Positions 35,797 to 49,488 of a stretch of 64,000 nt of DNA are shown here, one piece after another. A model generated the notes under the pieces. The model was not told where the DNA came from. It did no database searches and saw only the letters and a program-made list of their open reading frames with translations. Source of the DNA: Rana temporaria. Taxonomy: Eukaryota > Chordata > Amphibia > Anura > Ranidae. Position 1 is the stretch's first letter. Each line of letters starts with the position of its first letter. The DNA lies in the NCBI RefSeq assembly GCF_905171775.1, contig NC_053491.1, forward strand, positions 298,436,799 through 298,500,798, in the 5' to 3' direction. Made by a program: the position numbers and the translations under genes.

Positions 35797-37022
35797 CTAC
35801 TTGGAGGTAAGCTGCTTCATACTTTCTAATCCAATTCTTGTTCTTCTGCCAAAAGAAAATGATTGATACTTTTGTCCCATCTTACATGACCCAAAACACA
35901 GCTCTCTCTTGTGTTCCATTGCTGGTGAGAAAGTGCTTCCTGTTTTGGGCAATGTGGGAACAGGGTTAAATCTTCCAGATAAAAGTAGGAGCATCCAAGT
36001 GGACAGTTCTCTAATTTTAATGCTTTCAACTCAGTCAAACCACAGTACTTTACATTGTTTTAATACATGCAAGTGCTTCCTAGTTTGACTAAGGTGAGGA
36101 GCAGATTATCTACAACCAGAGCTACAATGAGTTTAACTAACAACCATTTCAGAAAAATCAGTGCACAAAACTCAGAACGGAGACCTTTTCAGTGACTACA
36201 TATTAGAACAGTGCTCTTGTGTTTTGGGCATTGTGTAACCAGATTCACTTTGACAGAATGGTCCAGAAACTATTTGATGCAAACTCAGTTTCTTTGAAAC
36301 ATTTCCTAACAGACATAGATATTGAGATGAAAATAATCTTTGTTCTTGGTCTGACAATTTTGAGCTCTGTTTAGGGTTAGATAGTAATATGATTTCCAAG
36401 ATTTATTTGTAGTACATTTGATTGAACAAATGGAACTTTGTTTTTACATAGGTGATTTTTATGTCAGCAAATAAGTCAAAGAAAAGTCTTGTATTTTACA
36501 AGAATACTTTAGATTTTCATTGCTATAGAACCCTTGATTCATATTGCTCTCAAGAAGTTTCAAAACATGCACAACTTGGATTATTCTTAATTACAATGGC
36601 TTTTAGCTTAAATCTAACTGCCATCTTGGCCTATATATTATTTTTCCAAATTTTTACATAAATGAAAAGTAAAAAATACACAGAAATGTCTTACTCCCAA
36701 ACACTCCCCTTTTTTATTCAAAATTAAAATGGCTAAAATCAGCTGTGGGATACACCTCTGATTAGCATGTTCACTAAAAAGATGCCCTATTGTTATGCAG
36801 AGATTGTTCCTGCTACCAGCTGTGGATTGTGCGGCACTGCCCTATTTTCATTTGGCCCACTGGAATGTGCTCCTCCCTCTGCATAACAAAATAAAACCTT
36901 ACTGATTACTGATTGTTTAATGATGTATACCACCTGGTTTATAAAGTGTTGGGCGATAGAGAGAAGTAGGTGGATGCTTAAACAGGACCTGAACATAAAT
37001 ACATGAGAACAATCAATGTTTG
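35797..37022 (+). repeat. Monomer 39, L
   Basis: Head B, ggattg then tail Q. Confidence 0.97.
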
Positions 37023-37726
37023 CTACTTGGAGGTAAGCTGCTTCATACTTTCTAATCCAATTCTTGTTCTTCTGCCAAAAGAAAATGATTGATACTTTTG
37101 TCCCATCTTACATGACCCAAAACACAGCTCTCTCTTGTGTTCCATTGCTGGTGAGAAAGTGCTTCCTGTTTTGGGCAATGTGGGAACAGGGTTAAATCTT
37201 CCAGGTAAAAGTAGGAGCATCCAAGTGGACAGTTCTCTAATTTTAATGCTTTCAACTCAGTCAAACCACAGTACTTTACATTGTTTTAATACATGCAACT
37301 GCTTCCTAGTTTGACTAAGGCGAGGAGCAGATTATCTACAACCAGAGCCACAATGAGTTTAACTAACAACCATTTCAGAAAAATCAGTGCACAAAACTCA
37401 GAACGGAGACCTTTTCAGTGACTACATATTAGAACAGTGCTCTTGTAACTTGGGCATTGTGTAACCAGATTCACTTTGACAGAATAATGAAAAATTTTAT
37501 GCAGAGATTGTTCCTGCTACCAGCTGTGAATTGTGCGGCACTGCCCTATTTTCATTTGGCCCACTGGAATGTGCTCCTCCCTCTGCATAACAAAATAAAA
37601 CCTTACTGATTACTGATTGGTTAATGATGTATACCACCTGGTTTATAAAGTGTTGGGCGATAGAGAGAAGTAAGTGGATGCTTAAACAGGACCTGAACAT
37701 AAATACATGAGAACAATCAATGTTTG
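37023..37726 (+). repeat. Monomer 40, S
   Basis: ccaggtaaa, private gcaactgc, aaggcgagg, gtaacttggg. Tail R but ending aatcaatg. Confidence 0.97.
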
Positions 37727-38952
37727 CTACTTGGAGGTAAGCTGCTTCATACTTTCTAATCCAATTCTTGTTCTTCTGCCAAAAGAAAATGATTGATACT
37801 TTTGTCCCATCTTACATGACCCAAAACACAGCTCTCTCTTGTGTTCCATTGCTGGTGAGAAAGTGCTTCCTGTTTTGGGCAATGTGGGAACAGGGTTAAA
37901 TCTTCCAGATAAAAGTAGGAGCATCCAAGTGGACAGTTCTCTAATTTTAATGCTTTCAACTCAGTCAAACCACAGTACTTTACATTGTTTTAATACATGC
38001 AAGTGCTTCCTAGTTTGACTAAGGTGAGGAGCAGATTATCTACAACCAGAGCTACAATGAGTTTAACTAACAACCATTTCAGAAAAATCAGTGCACAAAA
38101 CTCAGAACGGAGACCTTTTCAGTGACTACATATTAGAACAGTGCTCTTGTGTTTTGGGCATTGTGTAACCAGATTCACTTTGACAGAATGGTCCAGAAAC
38201 TATTTGATGCAAACTCAGTTTCTTTGAAACATTTCCTAACAGACATAGATATTGAGATGAAAATAATCTTTGTTCTTGGTCTGACAATTTTGAGCTCTGT
38301 TTAGGGTTAGATAGTAATATGATTTCCAAGATTTATTTGTAGTACATTTGATTGAACAAATGGAACTTTGTTTTTACATAGGTGATTTTTATGTCAGCAA
38401 ATAAGTCAAAGAAAAGTCTTGTATTTTACAAGAATACTTTAGATTTTCATTGCTATAGAACCCTTGATTCATATTGCTCTCAAGAAGTTTCAAAACATGC
38501 ACAACTTGGATTATTCTTAATTACAATGGCTTTTAGCTTAAATCTAACTGCCATCTTGGCCTATATATTATTTTTCCAAATTTTTACATAAATGAAAAGT
38601 AAAAAATACACAGAAATGTCTTACTCCCAAACACTCCCCTTTTTTATTCAAAATTAAAATGGCTAAAATCAGCTGTGGGATACACCTCTGATTAGCATGT
38701 TCACTAAAAAGATGCCCTATTGTTATGCAGAGATTGTTCCTGCTACCAGCTGTGGATTGTGCGTCACTGCCCTATTTTCATTTGGCCCACTGGAATGTGC
38801 TCCTCCCTCTGCATAACAAAATAAAACCTTACTGATTACTGATTGGTTAATGGTGTATACCACCTGGTTTATAAAGCGTTGGACGATAGAGAGAAGTAAG
38901 TGGATGCTTAAACAGGAACTGAACATAAATACATGAGAACAATCGCTGTTTG
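37727..38952 (+). repeat. Monomer 41, L
   Basis: Head B, tail P with gcgtcac. Confidence 0.97.
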
Positions 38953-39656
38953 CTACTTGGAGGTAAGCTGCTTCATACTTTCTAATCCATTTCTTGTTCT
39001 TCTGCCAAAAGAAAATGATTGATACTTTTGTCCCATCTTACATGACCCAAAATAAAGCTCTCTCTTGTGTTCCAGTGCTGGTGAGAAAGTGCTTCCTGTT
39101 TTGGGCAATGTGGGAACAGGGTTAAATCTTCCAGATAAAAGTAGGAGCATCCAAGTCGACAGTTCTCTAATTTTAATGCTTTCAACTCAGTCAAACCACA
39201 GTACTTTACATTGTTTTAATACATGCAAGTGCTTCCTTGTTTGACTAAGGTGAGGAGCAGATTATCTACAACCAGAGCCACAATGAGTTTAACTAACAAC
39301 CATTTCAGAAAAATCAGTGCACAAATCTCAGAACAGAGACCTTTTCAGTGACTACATATTAGAACAGTGCTCTTGTGTTTTGGGCATTGTGTAACCAGAT
39401 TCACTTTGACAGAATAATGAAAAATTTTATGCAGAGATTGTTCCTGCTACCAGCTGTGAATTGTGCGGCACTGCCCTATTTTCATTTGGCCCACTGGAAT
39501 GTGCTCCTCCCTCTGCATAACAAAATAAAACCTTACTGATTACTGATTGGTTAATGATGTATACCACCTGGTTTATAAAGTGTTGGGCGATAGAGAGAAG
39601 TAGGTGGATGCTTAAACAGGACCTGAACATAAATACATGAGAACAATCAATGTTTG
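38953..39656 (+). repeat. Monomer 42, S
   Basis: Head A with G123 and gtcgac. aacagagacc (CpG lost) shared only with the monomer at 46855. Tail is an R/Q mosaic. Confidence 0.97.
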
Positions 39657-40360
39657 CTACTTGGAGGTAAGCTGCTTCATACTTTCTAATCCAATTCTTG
39701 TTCTTCTGCCAAAAGAAAATGATTGATACTTTTGTTCCATCTTACATGACCCAAAACACAGCTCTCTCTTGTGTTCCATTGCTGGTGAGAAAGTGCTTCC
39801 TGTTTTGGGCAATGTGGGAACAGGGTTAAATCTTCCAGATAAAAGTAGGAGCACCCAAGTGGACAGTTCTCTAATTTTAATGCTTTCAACTCAGTCAAAC
39901 CACAGTACTTTACATTGTTTTAATACATGCAAGTGCTTCCTAGTTTGACTAAGGTGAGGAGCAGATTATCTACAACCAGAGCTACAATGAGTTTAACTAA
40001 CAACCATTTCAGAAAAATCAGTGCACAAAACTCAGAACGGAGACCTTTTCAGTGACTACATATTAGAACAGTGCTCTTGTGTTTTGGGCATTGTGTAACC
40101 AGATTCACTTTGACAGAATAATGAAAAATTTTATGCAGAGATTGTTCCTGCTACCAGCTGTGAATTGTGCGGCACTGCCCTATTTTCATTTGGCCCACTG
40201 GAATGTGCTCCTCCCTCTGCATAACAAAATAAAACTTTACTGATTACTGATTGGTTAATGATGTATACCACCTGGTTTATAAAGTGTTGGGCGATAGAGA
40301 GAAGTAAGTGGATGCTTAAACAGGACCTGAACATAAATACATGAGAACAATCGATATTTG
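39657..40360 (+). repeat. Monomer 43, S
   Basis: Head B with ttttgttcc and gagcaccc, tail R' with actttact. Confidence 0.97.
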
Positions 40361-41586
40361 CTACTTGGAGGTAAGCTGCTTCATACTTTCTAATCCAATT
40401 CTTGTTCTTCTGCCAAAAGAAAATGATTGATACTTTTGTCCCATCTTACATGACCCAAAACACAGCTCTCTCTTGTGTTCCATTGCTGGTGAGAAAGTGC
40501 TTCCTGTTTTGGGCAATGTGGGAACAGGGTTAAATCTTCCAGATAAAAGTAGGAGCATCCAAGTGGACAGTTCTCTAATTTTAATGCTTTCAACTCAGTC
40601 AAACCACAGTACTTTACATTGTTTTAATACATGCAAGTGCTTCCTAGTTTGACTAAGGTGAGGAGCAGATTATCTACAACCAGAGCTACAATGAGTTTAA
40701 CTAACAACCATTTCAGAAAAATCAGTGCACAAAACTCAGAACGGAGACCTTTTCAGTGACTACATATTAGAACAGTGCTCTTGTGTTTTGGGCATTGTGT
40801 AACCAGATTCACTTTGACAGAATGGTCCAGAAACTATTTGATGCAAACTCAGTTTCTTTGAAACATTTCCTAACAGACATAGATATTGAGATGAAAATAA
40901 TCTTTGTTCTTGGTCTGACAATTTTGAGCTCTGTTTAGGGTTAGATAGTAATATGATTTCCAAGATTTATTTGTAGTACATTTGATTGAACAAATGGAAC
41001 TTTGTTTTTACATAGGTGATTTTTATGTCAGCAAATAAGTCAAAGAAAAGTCTTGTATTTTACAAGAATACTTTAGATTTTCATTGCTATAGAACCCTTG
41101 ATTCATATTGCTCTCAAGAAGTTTCAAAACATGCACAACTTGGATTATTCTTAATTACAATGGCTTTTAGCTTAAATCTAACTGCCATCTTGGCCTATAT
41201 ATTATTTTTCCAAATTTTTACATAAATGAAAAGTAAAAAATACACAGAAATGTCTTACTCCCAAACACTCCCCTTTTTTATTCAAAATTAAAATGGCTAA
41301 AATCAGCTGTGGGATACACCTCTGATTAGCATGTTCACTAAAAAGATGCCCTATTGTTATGCAGAGATTGTTCCTGCTACCAGCTGTGGATTGTGCGTCA
41401 CTGCCCTATTTTCATTTGGCCCACTGGAATGTGCTCCTCCCTCTGCATAACAAAATAAAACCTTACTGATTACTGATTGGTTAATGGTGTATACCACCTG
41501 GTTTATAAAGCGTTGGACGATAGAGAGAAGTAAGTGGATGCTTAAACAGGAACTGAACATAAATACATGAGAACAATCGCTGTTTG
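40361..41586 (+). repeat. Monomer 44, L
   Basis: Head B, tail P with gcgtcac. Confidence 0.97.
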
Positions 41587-42290
41587 CTACTTGGAGGTAA
41601 GCTGCTTCATACTTTCTAATCCATTTCTTGTTCTTCTGCCAAAAGAAAATGATTGATACTTTTGTCCCATCTTACATGACCCAAAATAAAGCTCTCTCTT
41701 GTGTTCCATTGCTGGTGAGAAAGTGCTTCCTGTTTTGGGCAATGTGGGAACAGGGTTAAATCTTCCAGATAAAAGTAGGAGCATCCAAGTGGACAGTTCT
41801 CTAATTTTAATGCTTTCAACTCAGTCAAACCACAGTACTTTACATTGTTTTAATACATGCAAGTGCTTCCTTGTTTGACTAAGGTGAGGAGCAGATTATC
41901 TACAACCAGAGCCACAATGAGTTTAACTAACAACCATTTCAGAAAAATCAGTGCACAAATCTCAGAACGGAGACCTTTTCAGTGACTACATATTAGAACA
42001 GTGCTCTTGTGTTTTGGGCATTGTTTAACCAGATTCACTTTGACAGAATAATGAAAAATTGTATGCAGAGATTGTTCCTGCTACCAGCTGTGAATTGTGC
42101 GGCACTGCCCTATTTTCATTTGGCCCACTGGAATGTGCTCCTCCCTCTGCATAACAAAATAAAACCTTACTGATTACTGATTGTTTAATGATGTATACCA
42201 CCTGGTTTATAAAGCGTTGGACGATAGAGAGAAGTAAGTGGATGCTTAAACAGGGACTGAACATAAATACATGAGAACAATCGCTGTTTG
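41587..42290 (+). repeat. Monomer 45, S
   Basis: Head A without gtcgac, attgtttaacc, aaaattgtatg, tail Q/P mosaic. Counterpart of the monomer at 17751. Confidence 0.97.
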
Positions 42291-42994
42291 CTACTTGGAG
42301 GTAAGCTGCTTCATACTTTCTAATCCATTTCTTGTTCTTCTGCCAAAAGAAAATGATTGATACTTTTGTCCCATCTTACATGACCCAAAACAAAGATCTC
42401 TCTTGTGTTCCATTGCTGGTGAGAAAGTGCTTCCTGTTTTGGGCAATGTGGGAACAGGGTTAAATCTTCCAGATAAAAGTAGGAGCATCCAAGTGGACAG
42501 TTCTCTAATTTTAATGCTTTCAACTCAGTCAAACCACAGTACTTTACATTGTTTTAATACATGCAAGTGCTTCCTTGTTTGACTAAGGTGAGGAGCAGAT
42601 TATCTACAACCAGAGCCACAATGAGTTTAACTAACAACCATTTCAGAAAAATCAGTGCACAAATCTCAGAACGGAGACCTTTTCAGTGACTACATATTAG
42701 AACAGTGCTCTTGTGTTTTGGGCATTGTGTAACCAGATTCACTTTGACAGAATAATGAAAAATTTTATGCAGAGATTGTTCCTGCTACCAGCTGTGAATT
42801 GTGCGGCACTGCCTTATTTTCATTTGGCCCACTGGAATGTGCTCCTCCCTCTGCATAACAAAATAAAACCTTACTGATTACTGATTGGTTAATGATGTAT
42901 ACCACCTGGTTTATAAAGTGTTGGGCGATAGAGAGTACTAAGTGGATGCTTAAACAGGACCTGAACATAAATACATGAGAACAATCGATGTTTG
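42291..42994 (+). repeat. Monomer 46, S
   Basis: Twin of the monomer at 18455 (aacaaagatctc, ctgccttatt, gagagtactaag). Confidence 0.97.
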
Positions 42995-43698
42995 CTACTT
43001 GGAGGTAAGCTGCTTCATACTTTCTAATCCAATTCTTGTTCTTCTGCCAAAAGAAAATGATTGATACTTTTGTCCCATCTTACATGACCCAAAACACAGC
43101 TCTCTCTTGTGTTTCATTGCTGGTGAGAAAGTGCTTCCTGTTTTGGGCAATGTGGGAACAGGGTTAAATCTTCCAGATAAAAGTAGGAGCATCCAAGTGG
43201 ACAGTTCTCTAATTTTAATGCTTTCAACTCAGTCAAACCACAGTACTTTACATTGTTTTAATACATGCAAGTGCTTCCTAGTTTGACTAAGGTGAGGAGC
43301 AGATTATCTACAACCAGAGCTACAATGAGTTTAACTAACAACCATTTCAGAAAAATCAGTGCACAAAACTCAGAACGGAGACCTTTTCAGTGACTACATA
43401 TTAGAACAGTGCTCTTGTGTTTTGGGCATTGTGTAACCAGATTCACTTTGACAGAATAATGAAACATTTTATGCAGAGATTGTTCCTGCTACCAGCTGTG
43501 AATTGTGCGGCACTGCCCTATTTTCATTTGGCCCACTGGAATGTGCTCCTCCCTCTGCATAACAAAATAAAACCTTACTGATTACTGATTGGTTAATGAT
43601 GTATACCACCTGGTTTATAAAGTGTTGGGCGATAGAGAGAAGTAAGTGGATGCTTAAACAGGACCTGAACATAAATACATGAGAACAATCGATATTTG
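42995..43698 (+). repeat. Monomer 47, S
   Basis: Twin of the monomer at 19159 (gtgtttcatt, gaaacatttta). Tail R'. Confidence 0.97.
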
Positions 43699-44924
43699 CT
43701 ACTTGGAGGTAAGCTGCTTCATACTTTCTAATCCAATTCTTGTTCTTCTGCCAAAAGAAAATGATTGATACTTTTGTCCCATCTTACATGACCCAAAACA
43801 CAGCTCTCTCTTGTGTTCCATTGCTGGTGAGAAAGTGCTTCCTGTTTTGGGCAATGTGGGAACAGGGTTAAATCTTCCAGATAAAAGTAGGAGCATCCAA
43901 GTGGACAGTTCTCTAATTTTAATGCTTTCAACTCAGTCAAACCACAGTACTTTACATTGTTTTAATACATGCAAGTGCTTCCTAGTTTGACTAAGGTGAG
44001 GAGCAGATTATCTACAACCAGAGCTACAATGAGTTTAACTAACAACCATTTCAGAAAAATCAGTGCACAAAACTCAGAACGGAGACCTTTTCAGTGACTA
44101 CATATTAGAACAGTGCTCTTGTGTTTTGGGCATTGTGTAACCAGATTCACTTTGACAGAATGGTCCAGAAACTATTTGATGCAAACTCAGTTTCTTTGAA
44201 ACATTTCCTAACAGACATAGATATTGAGATGAAAATAATCTTTGTTCTTGGTCTGACAATTTTGAGCTCTGTTTAGGGTTAGATAGTAATATGATTTCCA
44301 AGATTTATTTGTAGTACATTTGATTGAACAAATGGAACTTTGTTTTTACATAGGTGATTTTTATGTCAGCAAATAAGTCAAAGAAAAGTCTTGTATTTTA
44401 CAAGAATACTTTAGATTTTCATTGCTATAGAACCCTTGATTCATATTGCTCTCAAGAAGTTTCAAAACATGCACAACTTGGATTATTCTTAATTACAATG
44501 GCTTTTAGCTTAAATCTAACTGCCATCTTGGCCTATATATTATTTTTCCAAATTTTTACATAAATGAAAAGTAAAAAATACACAGAAATGTCTTATTCCC
44601 AAACACTCCCCTTTTTTATTCAAAATTAAAATGGCTAAAATCAGCTGTGGGATACACCTCTGATTAGCATGTTCACTAAAAAGATGCCCTATTGTTATGC
44701 AGAGATTGTTCCTGCTACCAGCTGTGAATTGTGCGGCACTGCCCTATTTTCATTTGGCCCACTGGAATGTGCTCCTCCCTCTGCATAACAAAATAAAACC
44801 TTACTGATTACTGATTGTTTAATGATGTATACCACCTGGTTTATAAAGTGTTGGGCGATAGAGAGAAGTAGGTGGATGCTTAAACAGGACCTGAACATAA
44901 ATACATGAGAACAATCGATGTTTG
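43699..44924 (+). repeat. Monomer 48, L
   Basis: Head B, aagatttat with tcttattcc. Tail Q but ending aatcgatg. Confidence 0.97.
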
Positions 44925-45628
44925 CTACTTGGAGGTAAGCTGCTTCATACTTTCTAATCCAATTCTTGTTCTTCTGCCAAAAGAAAATGATTGATACATT
45001 TGTCCCATCTTACATGACCCAAAACACAGCTCTCTCTTGTGTTCCATTGCTGGTGGGAAAGTGCTTCCTGTTTTGGGCAATGTGGGAACAGGGTTAAATC
45101 TTCCAGGTAAAAGTAGGAGCATCCAAGTGGACAGTTCTCTAATTTTAATGCTTTCAACTCAGTCAAACCACAGTACTTTACATTGTTTTAATACATGCAA
45201 GTGCTTCCTAGTTTGACTAAGGTGAGGAGCAGATTATCTACAACCAGAGCCACAATGAGTTTAACTAACAACCATTTCAGAAAAATCAGTGCACAAATCT
45301 CAGAACGGAGACCTTTTCAGTGACTACATATTAGAACAGTGCTCTTGTAACTTGGGCATTGTGTAACCAGATTCACTTTGACAGAATAATGAAAAATTTT
45401 ATGCAGAGATTGTTCCTGCTACCAGCTGTGAATTGTGCGGCACTGCCCTATTTTCATTTGGCCCAGTGGAATGTGCTCCTCCCTCTGCATAACAAAATAA
45501 AACCTTACTGATTACTGATTGGTTAATGATGTATACCACCTGGTTTATAAAGTGTTGGGCGATAGAGAGAAGTAAGTGGATGCTTAAACAGGACCTGAAC
45601 ATAAATACATGAGAACAATCAATGTTTG
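44925..45628 (+). repeat. Monomer 49, S
   Basis: Private gatacatttg, gtgggaaag, ccaggtaaa, gtaacttggg, gcccagtgg. Tail R ending aatcaatg. Confidence 0.97.
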
Positions 45629-46854
45629 CTACTTGGAGGTAAGCTGCTTCATACTTTCTAATCCAATTCTTGTTCTTCTGCCAAAAGAAAATGATTGATA
45701 CTTTTGTCCCATCTTACATGACCCAAAACACAGCTCTCTCTTGTGTTCCATTGCTGGTGAGAAAGTGCTTCCTGTTTTGGGCAATGTGGGAACAGGGTTA
45801 AATCTTCCAGATAAAAGTAGGAGCATCCAAGTGGACAGTTCTCTAATTTTAATGCTTTCAACTCAGTCAAACCACAGTACTTTACATTGTTTTAATACAT
45901 GCAAGTGCTTCCTAGTTTGACTAAGGTGAGGAGCAGATTATCTACAACCAGAGCTACAATGAGTTTAACTAACAACCATTTCAGAAAAATCAGTGCACAA
46001 AACTCAGAACGGAGACCTTTTCAGTGACTACATATTAGAACAGTGCTCTTGTGTTTTGGGCATTGTGTAACCAGATTCACTTTGACAGAATGGTCCAGAA
46101 ACTATTTGATGCAAACTCAGTTTCTTTGAAACATTTCCTAACAGACATAGATATTGAGATGAAAATAATCTTTGTTCTTGGTCTGACAATTTTGAGCTCT
46201 GTTTAGGGTTAGATAGTAATATGATTTCCAAGATTTATTTGTAGTACATTTGATTGAACAAATGGAACTTTGTTTTTACATAGGTGATTTTTATGTCAGC
46301 AAATAAGTCAAAGAAAAGTCTTGTATTTTACAAGAATACTTTAGATTTTCATTGCTATAGAACCCTTGATTCATATTGCTCTCAAGAAGTTTCAAAACAT
46401 GCACAACTTGGATTATTCTTAATTACAATGGCTTTTAGCTTAAATCTAACTGCGATCTTGGCCTATATATTATTTTTCCAAATTTTTACATAAATGAAAA
46501 GTAAAAAATACACAGAAATGTCTTATTCCCAAACACTCCCCTTTTTTATTCAAAATTAAAATGGCTAAAATCAGCTGTGGGATACACCTCTGATTAGCAT
46601 GTTCACTAAAAAGATGCCCTATTGTTATGCAGAGATTGTTCCTGCTACCAGCTGTGGATTGTGCGTCACTGCCCTATTTTCATTTGGCCCACTGGAATGT
46701 GCTCCTCCCTCTGCATAACAAAATAAAACCTTACTGATTACTGATTGGTTAATGGTGTATACCACCTGGTTTATAAAGCGTTGGACGATAGAGAGAAGTA
46801 AGTGGATGCTTAAACAGGAACTGAACATAAATACATGAGAACAATCGCTGTTTG
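45629..46854 (+). repeat. Monomer 50, L
   Basis: Head B, aagatttat combined with gcgatc (mosaic L segment), tail P with gcgtcac. Confidence 0.97.
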
Positions 46855-47558
46855 CTACTTGGAGGTAAGCTGCTTCATACTTTCTAATCCATTTCTTGTT
46901 CTTCTGCCAAAAGAAAATGATTGATACTTTTGTCCCATCTTACATGACCCAAAATAAAGCTCTCTCTTGTGTTCCAGTGCTGGTGAGAAAGTGCTTCCTG
47001 TTTTGGGCAATGTGGGAACAGGGTTAAATCTTCCAGATAAAAGTAGGAGCATCCAAGTCGACAGTTCTCTAATTTTAATGCTTTCAACTCAGTCAAACCA
47101 CAGTACTTTACATTGTTTTAATACATGCAAGTGCTTCCTTGTTTGACTAAGGTGAGGAGCAGATTATCTACAACCAGAGCCACAATGAGTTTAACTAACA
47201 ACCATTTCAGAAAAATCAGTGCACAAATCTCAGAACAGAGACCTTTTCAGTGACTACATATTAGAACAGTGCTCTTGTGTTTTGGGCATTGTGTAACCAG
47301 ATTCACTTTGACAGAATAATGAAAAATTTTATGCAGAGATTGTTCCTGCTACCAGCTGTGAATTGTGCGGCACTGCCCTATTTTCATTTGGCCCACTGGA
47401 ATGTGCTCCTCCCTCTGCATAACAAAATAAAACCTTACTGATTACTGATTGTTTAATGATGTATACCACCTGGTTTATAAAGTGTTGGGCGATAGAGAGA
47501 AGTAGGTGGATGCTTAAACAGGACCTGAACATAAATACATGAGAACAATCAATGTTTG
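46855..47558 (+). repeat. Monomer 51, S
   Basis: Head A with G123 and gtcgac, aacagagacc, tail Q. Confidence 0.97.
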
Positions 47559-48262
47559 CTACTTGGAGGTAAGCTGCTTCATACTTTCTAATCCAATTCT
47601 TGTTCTTCTGCCAAAAGAAAATGATTGATACTTTTGTTCCATCTTACATGACCCAAAACACAGCTCTCTCTTGTGTTCCATTGCTGGTGAGAAAGTGCTT
47701 CCTGTTTTGGGCAATGTGGGAACAGGGTTAAATCTTCCAGATAAAAGTAGGAGCACCCAAGTGGACAGTTCTCTAATTTTAATGCTTTCAACTCAGTCAA
47801 ACCACAGTACTTTACATTGTTTTAATACATGCAAGTGCTTCCTAGTTTGACTAAGGTGAGGAGCAGATTATCTACAACCAGAGCTACAATGAGTTTAACT
47901 AACAACCATTTCAGAAAAATCAGTGCACAAAACTCAGAACGGAGACCTTTTCAGTGACTACATATTAGAACAGTGCTCTTGTGTTTTGGGCATTGTGTAA
48001 CCAGATTCACTTTGACAGAATAATGAAAAATTTTATGCAGAGATTGTTCCTGCTACCAGCTGTGAATTGTGCGGCACTGCCCTATTTTCATTTGGCCCAC
48101 TGGAATGTGCTCCTCCCTCTGCATAACAAAATAAAACTTTACTGATTACTGATTGGTTAATGATGTATACCACCTGGTTTATAAAGTGTTGGGCGATAGA
48201 GAGAAGTAAGTGGATGCTTAAACAGGACCTGAACATAAATACATGAGAACAATCGATATTTG
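47559..48262 (+). repeat. Monomer 52, S
   Basis: Head B with ttttgttcc and gagcaccc, tail R' with actttact. Confidence 0.97.
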
Positions 48263-49488
48263 CTACTTGGAGGTAAGCTGCTTCATACTTTCTAATCCAA
48301 TTCTTGTTCTTCTGCCAAAAGAAAATGATTGATACTTTTGTCCCATCTTACATGACCCAAAACACAGCTCTCTCTTGTGTTCCATTGCTGGTGAGAAAGT
48401 GCTTCCTGTTTTGGGCAATGTGGGAACAGGGTTAAATCTTCCAGATAAAAGTAGGAGCATCCAAGTGGACAGTTCTCTAATTTTAATGCTTTCAACTCAG
48501 TCAAACCACAGTACTTTACATTGTTTTAATACATGCAAGTGCTTCCTAGTTTGACTAAGGTGAGGAGCAGATTATCTACAACCAGAGCTACAATGAGTTT
48601 AACTAACAACCATTTCAGAAAAATCAGTGCACAAAACTCAGAACGGAGACCTTTTCAGTGACTACATATTAGAACAGTGCTCTTGTGTTTTGGGCATTGT
48701 GTAACCAGATTCACTTTGACAGAATGGTCCAGAAACTATTTGATGCAAACTCAGTTTCTTTGAAACATTTCCTAACAGACATAGATATTGAGATGAAAAT
48801 AATCTTTGTTCTTGGTCTGACAATTTTGAGCTCTGTTTAGGGTTAGATAGTAATATGATTTCCAAGATTTATTTGTAGTACATTTGATTGAACAAATGGA
48901 ACTTTGTTTTTACATAGGTGATTTTTATGTCAGCAAATAAGTCAAAGAAAAGTCTTGTATTTTACAAGAATACTTTAGATTTTCATTGCTATAGAACCCT
49001 TGATTCATATTGCTCTCAAGAAGTTTCAAAACATGCACAACTTGGATTATTCTTAATTACAATGGCTTTTAGCTTAAATCTAACTGCCATCTTGGCCTAT
49101 ATATTATTTTTCCAAATTTTTACATAAATGAAAAGTAAAAAATACACAGAAATGTCTTACTCCCAAACACTCCCCTTTTTTATTCAAAATTAAAATGGCT
49201 AAAATCAGCTGTGGGATACACCTCTGATTAGCATGTTCACTAAAAAGATGCCCTATTGTTATGCAGAGATTGTTCCTGCTACCAGCTGTGGATTGTGCGT
49301 CACTGCCCTATTTTCATTTGGCCCACTGGAATGTGCTCCTCCCTCTGCATAACAAAATAAAACCTTACTGATTACTGATTGGTTAATGGTGTATACCACC
49401 TGGTTTATAAAGCGTTGGACGATAGAGAGAAGTAAGTGGATGCTTAAACAGGAACTGAACATAAATACATGAGAACAATCGCTGTTTG
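48263..49488 (+). repeat. Monomer 53, L
   Basis: Head B, tail P with gcgtcac. Confidence 0.97.
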
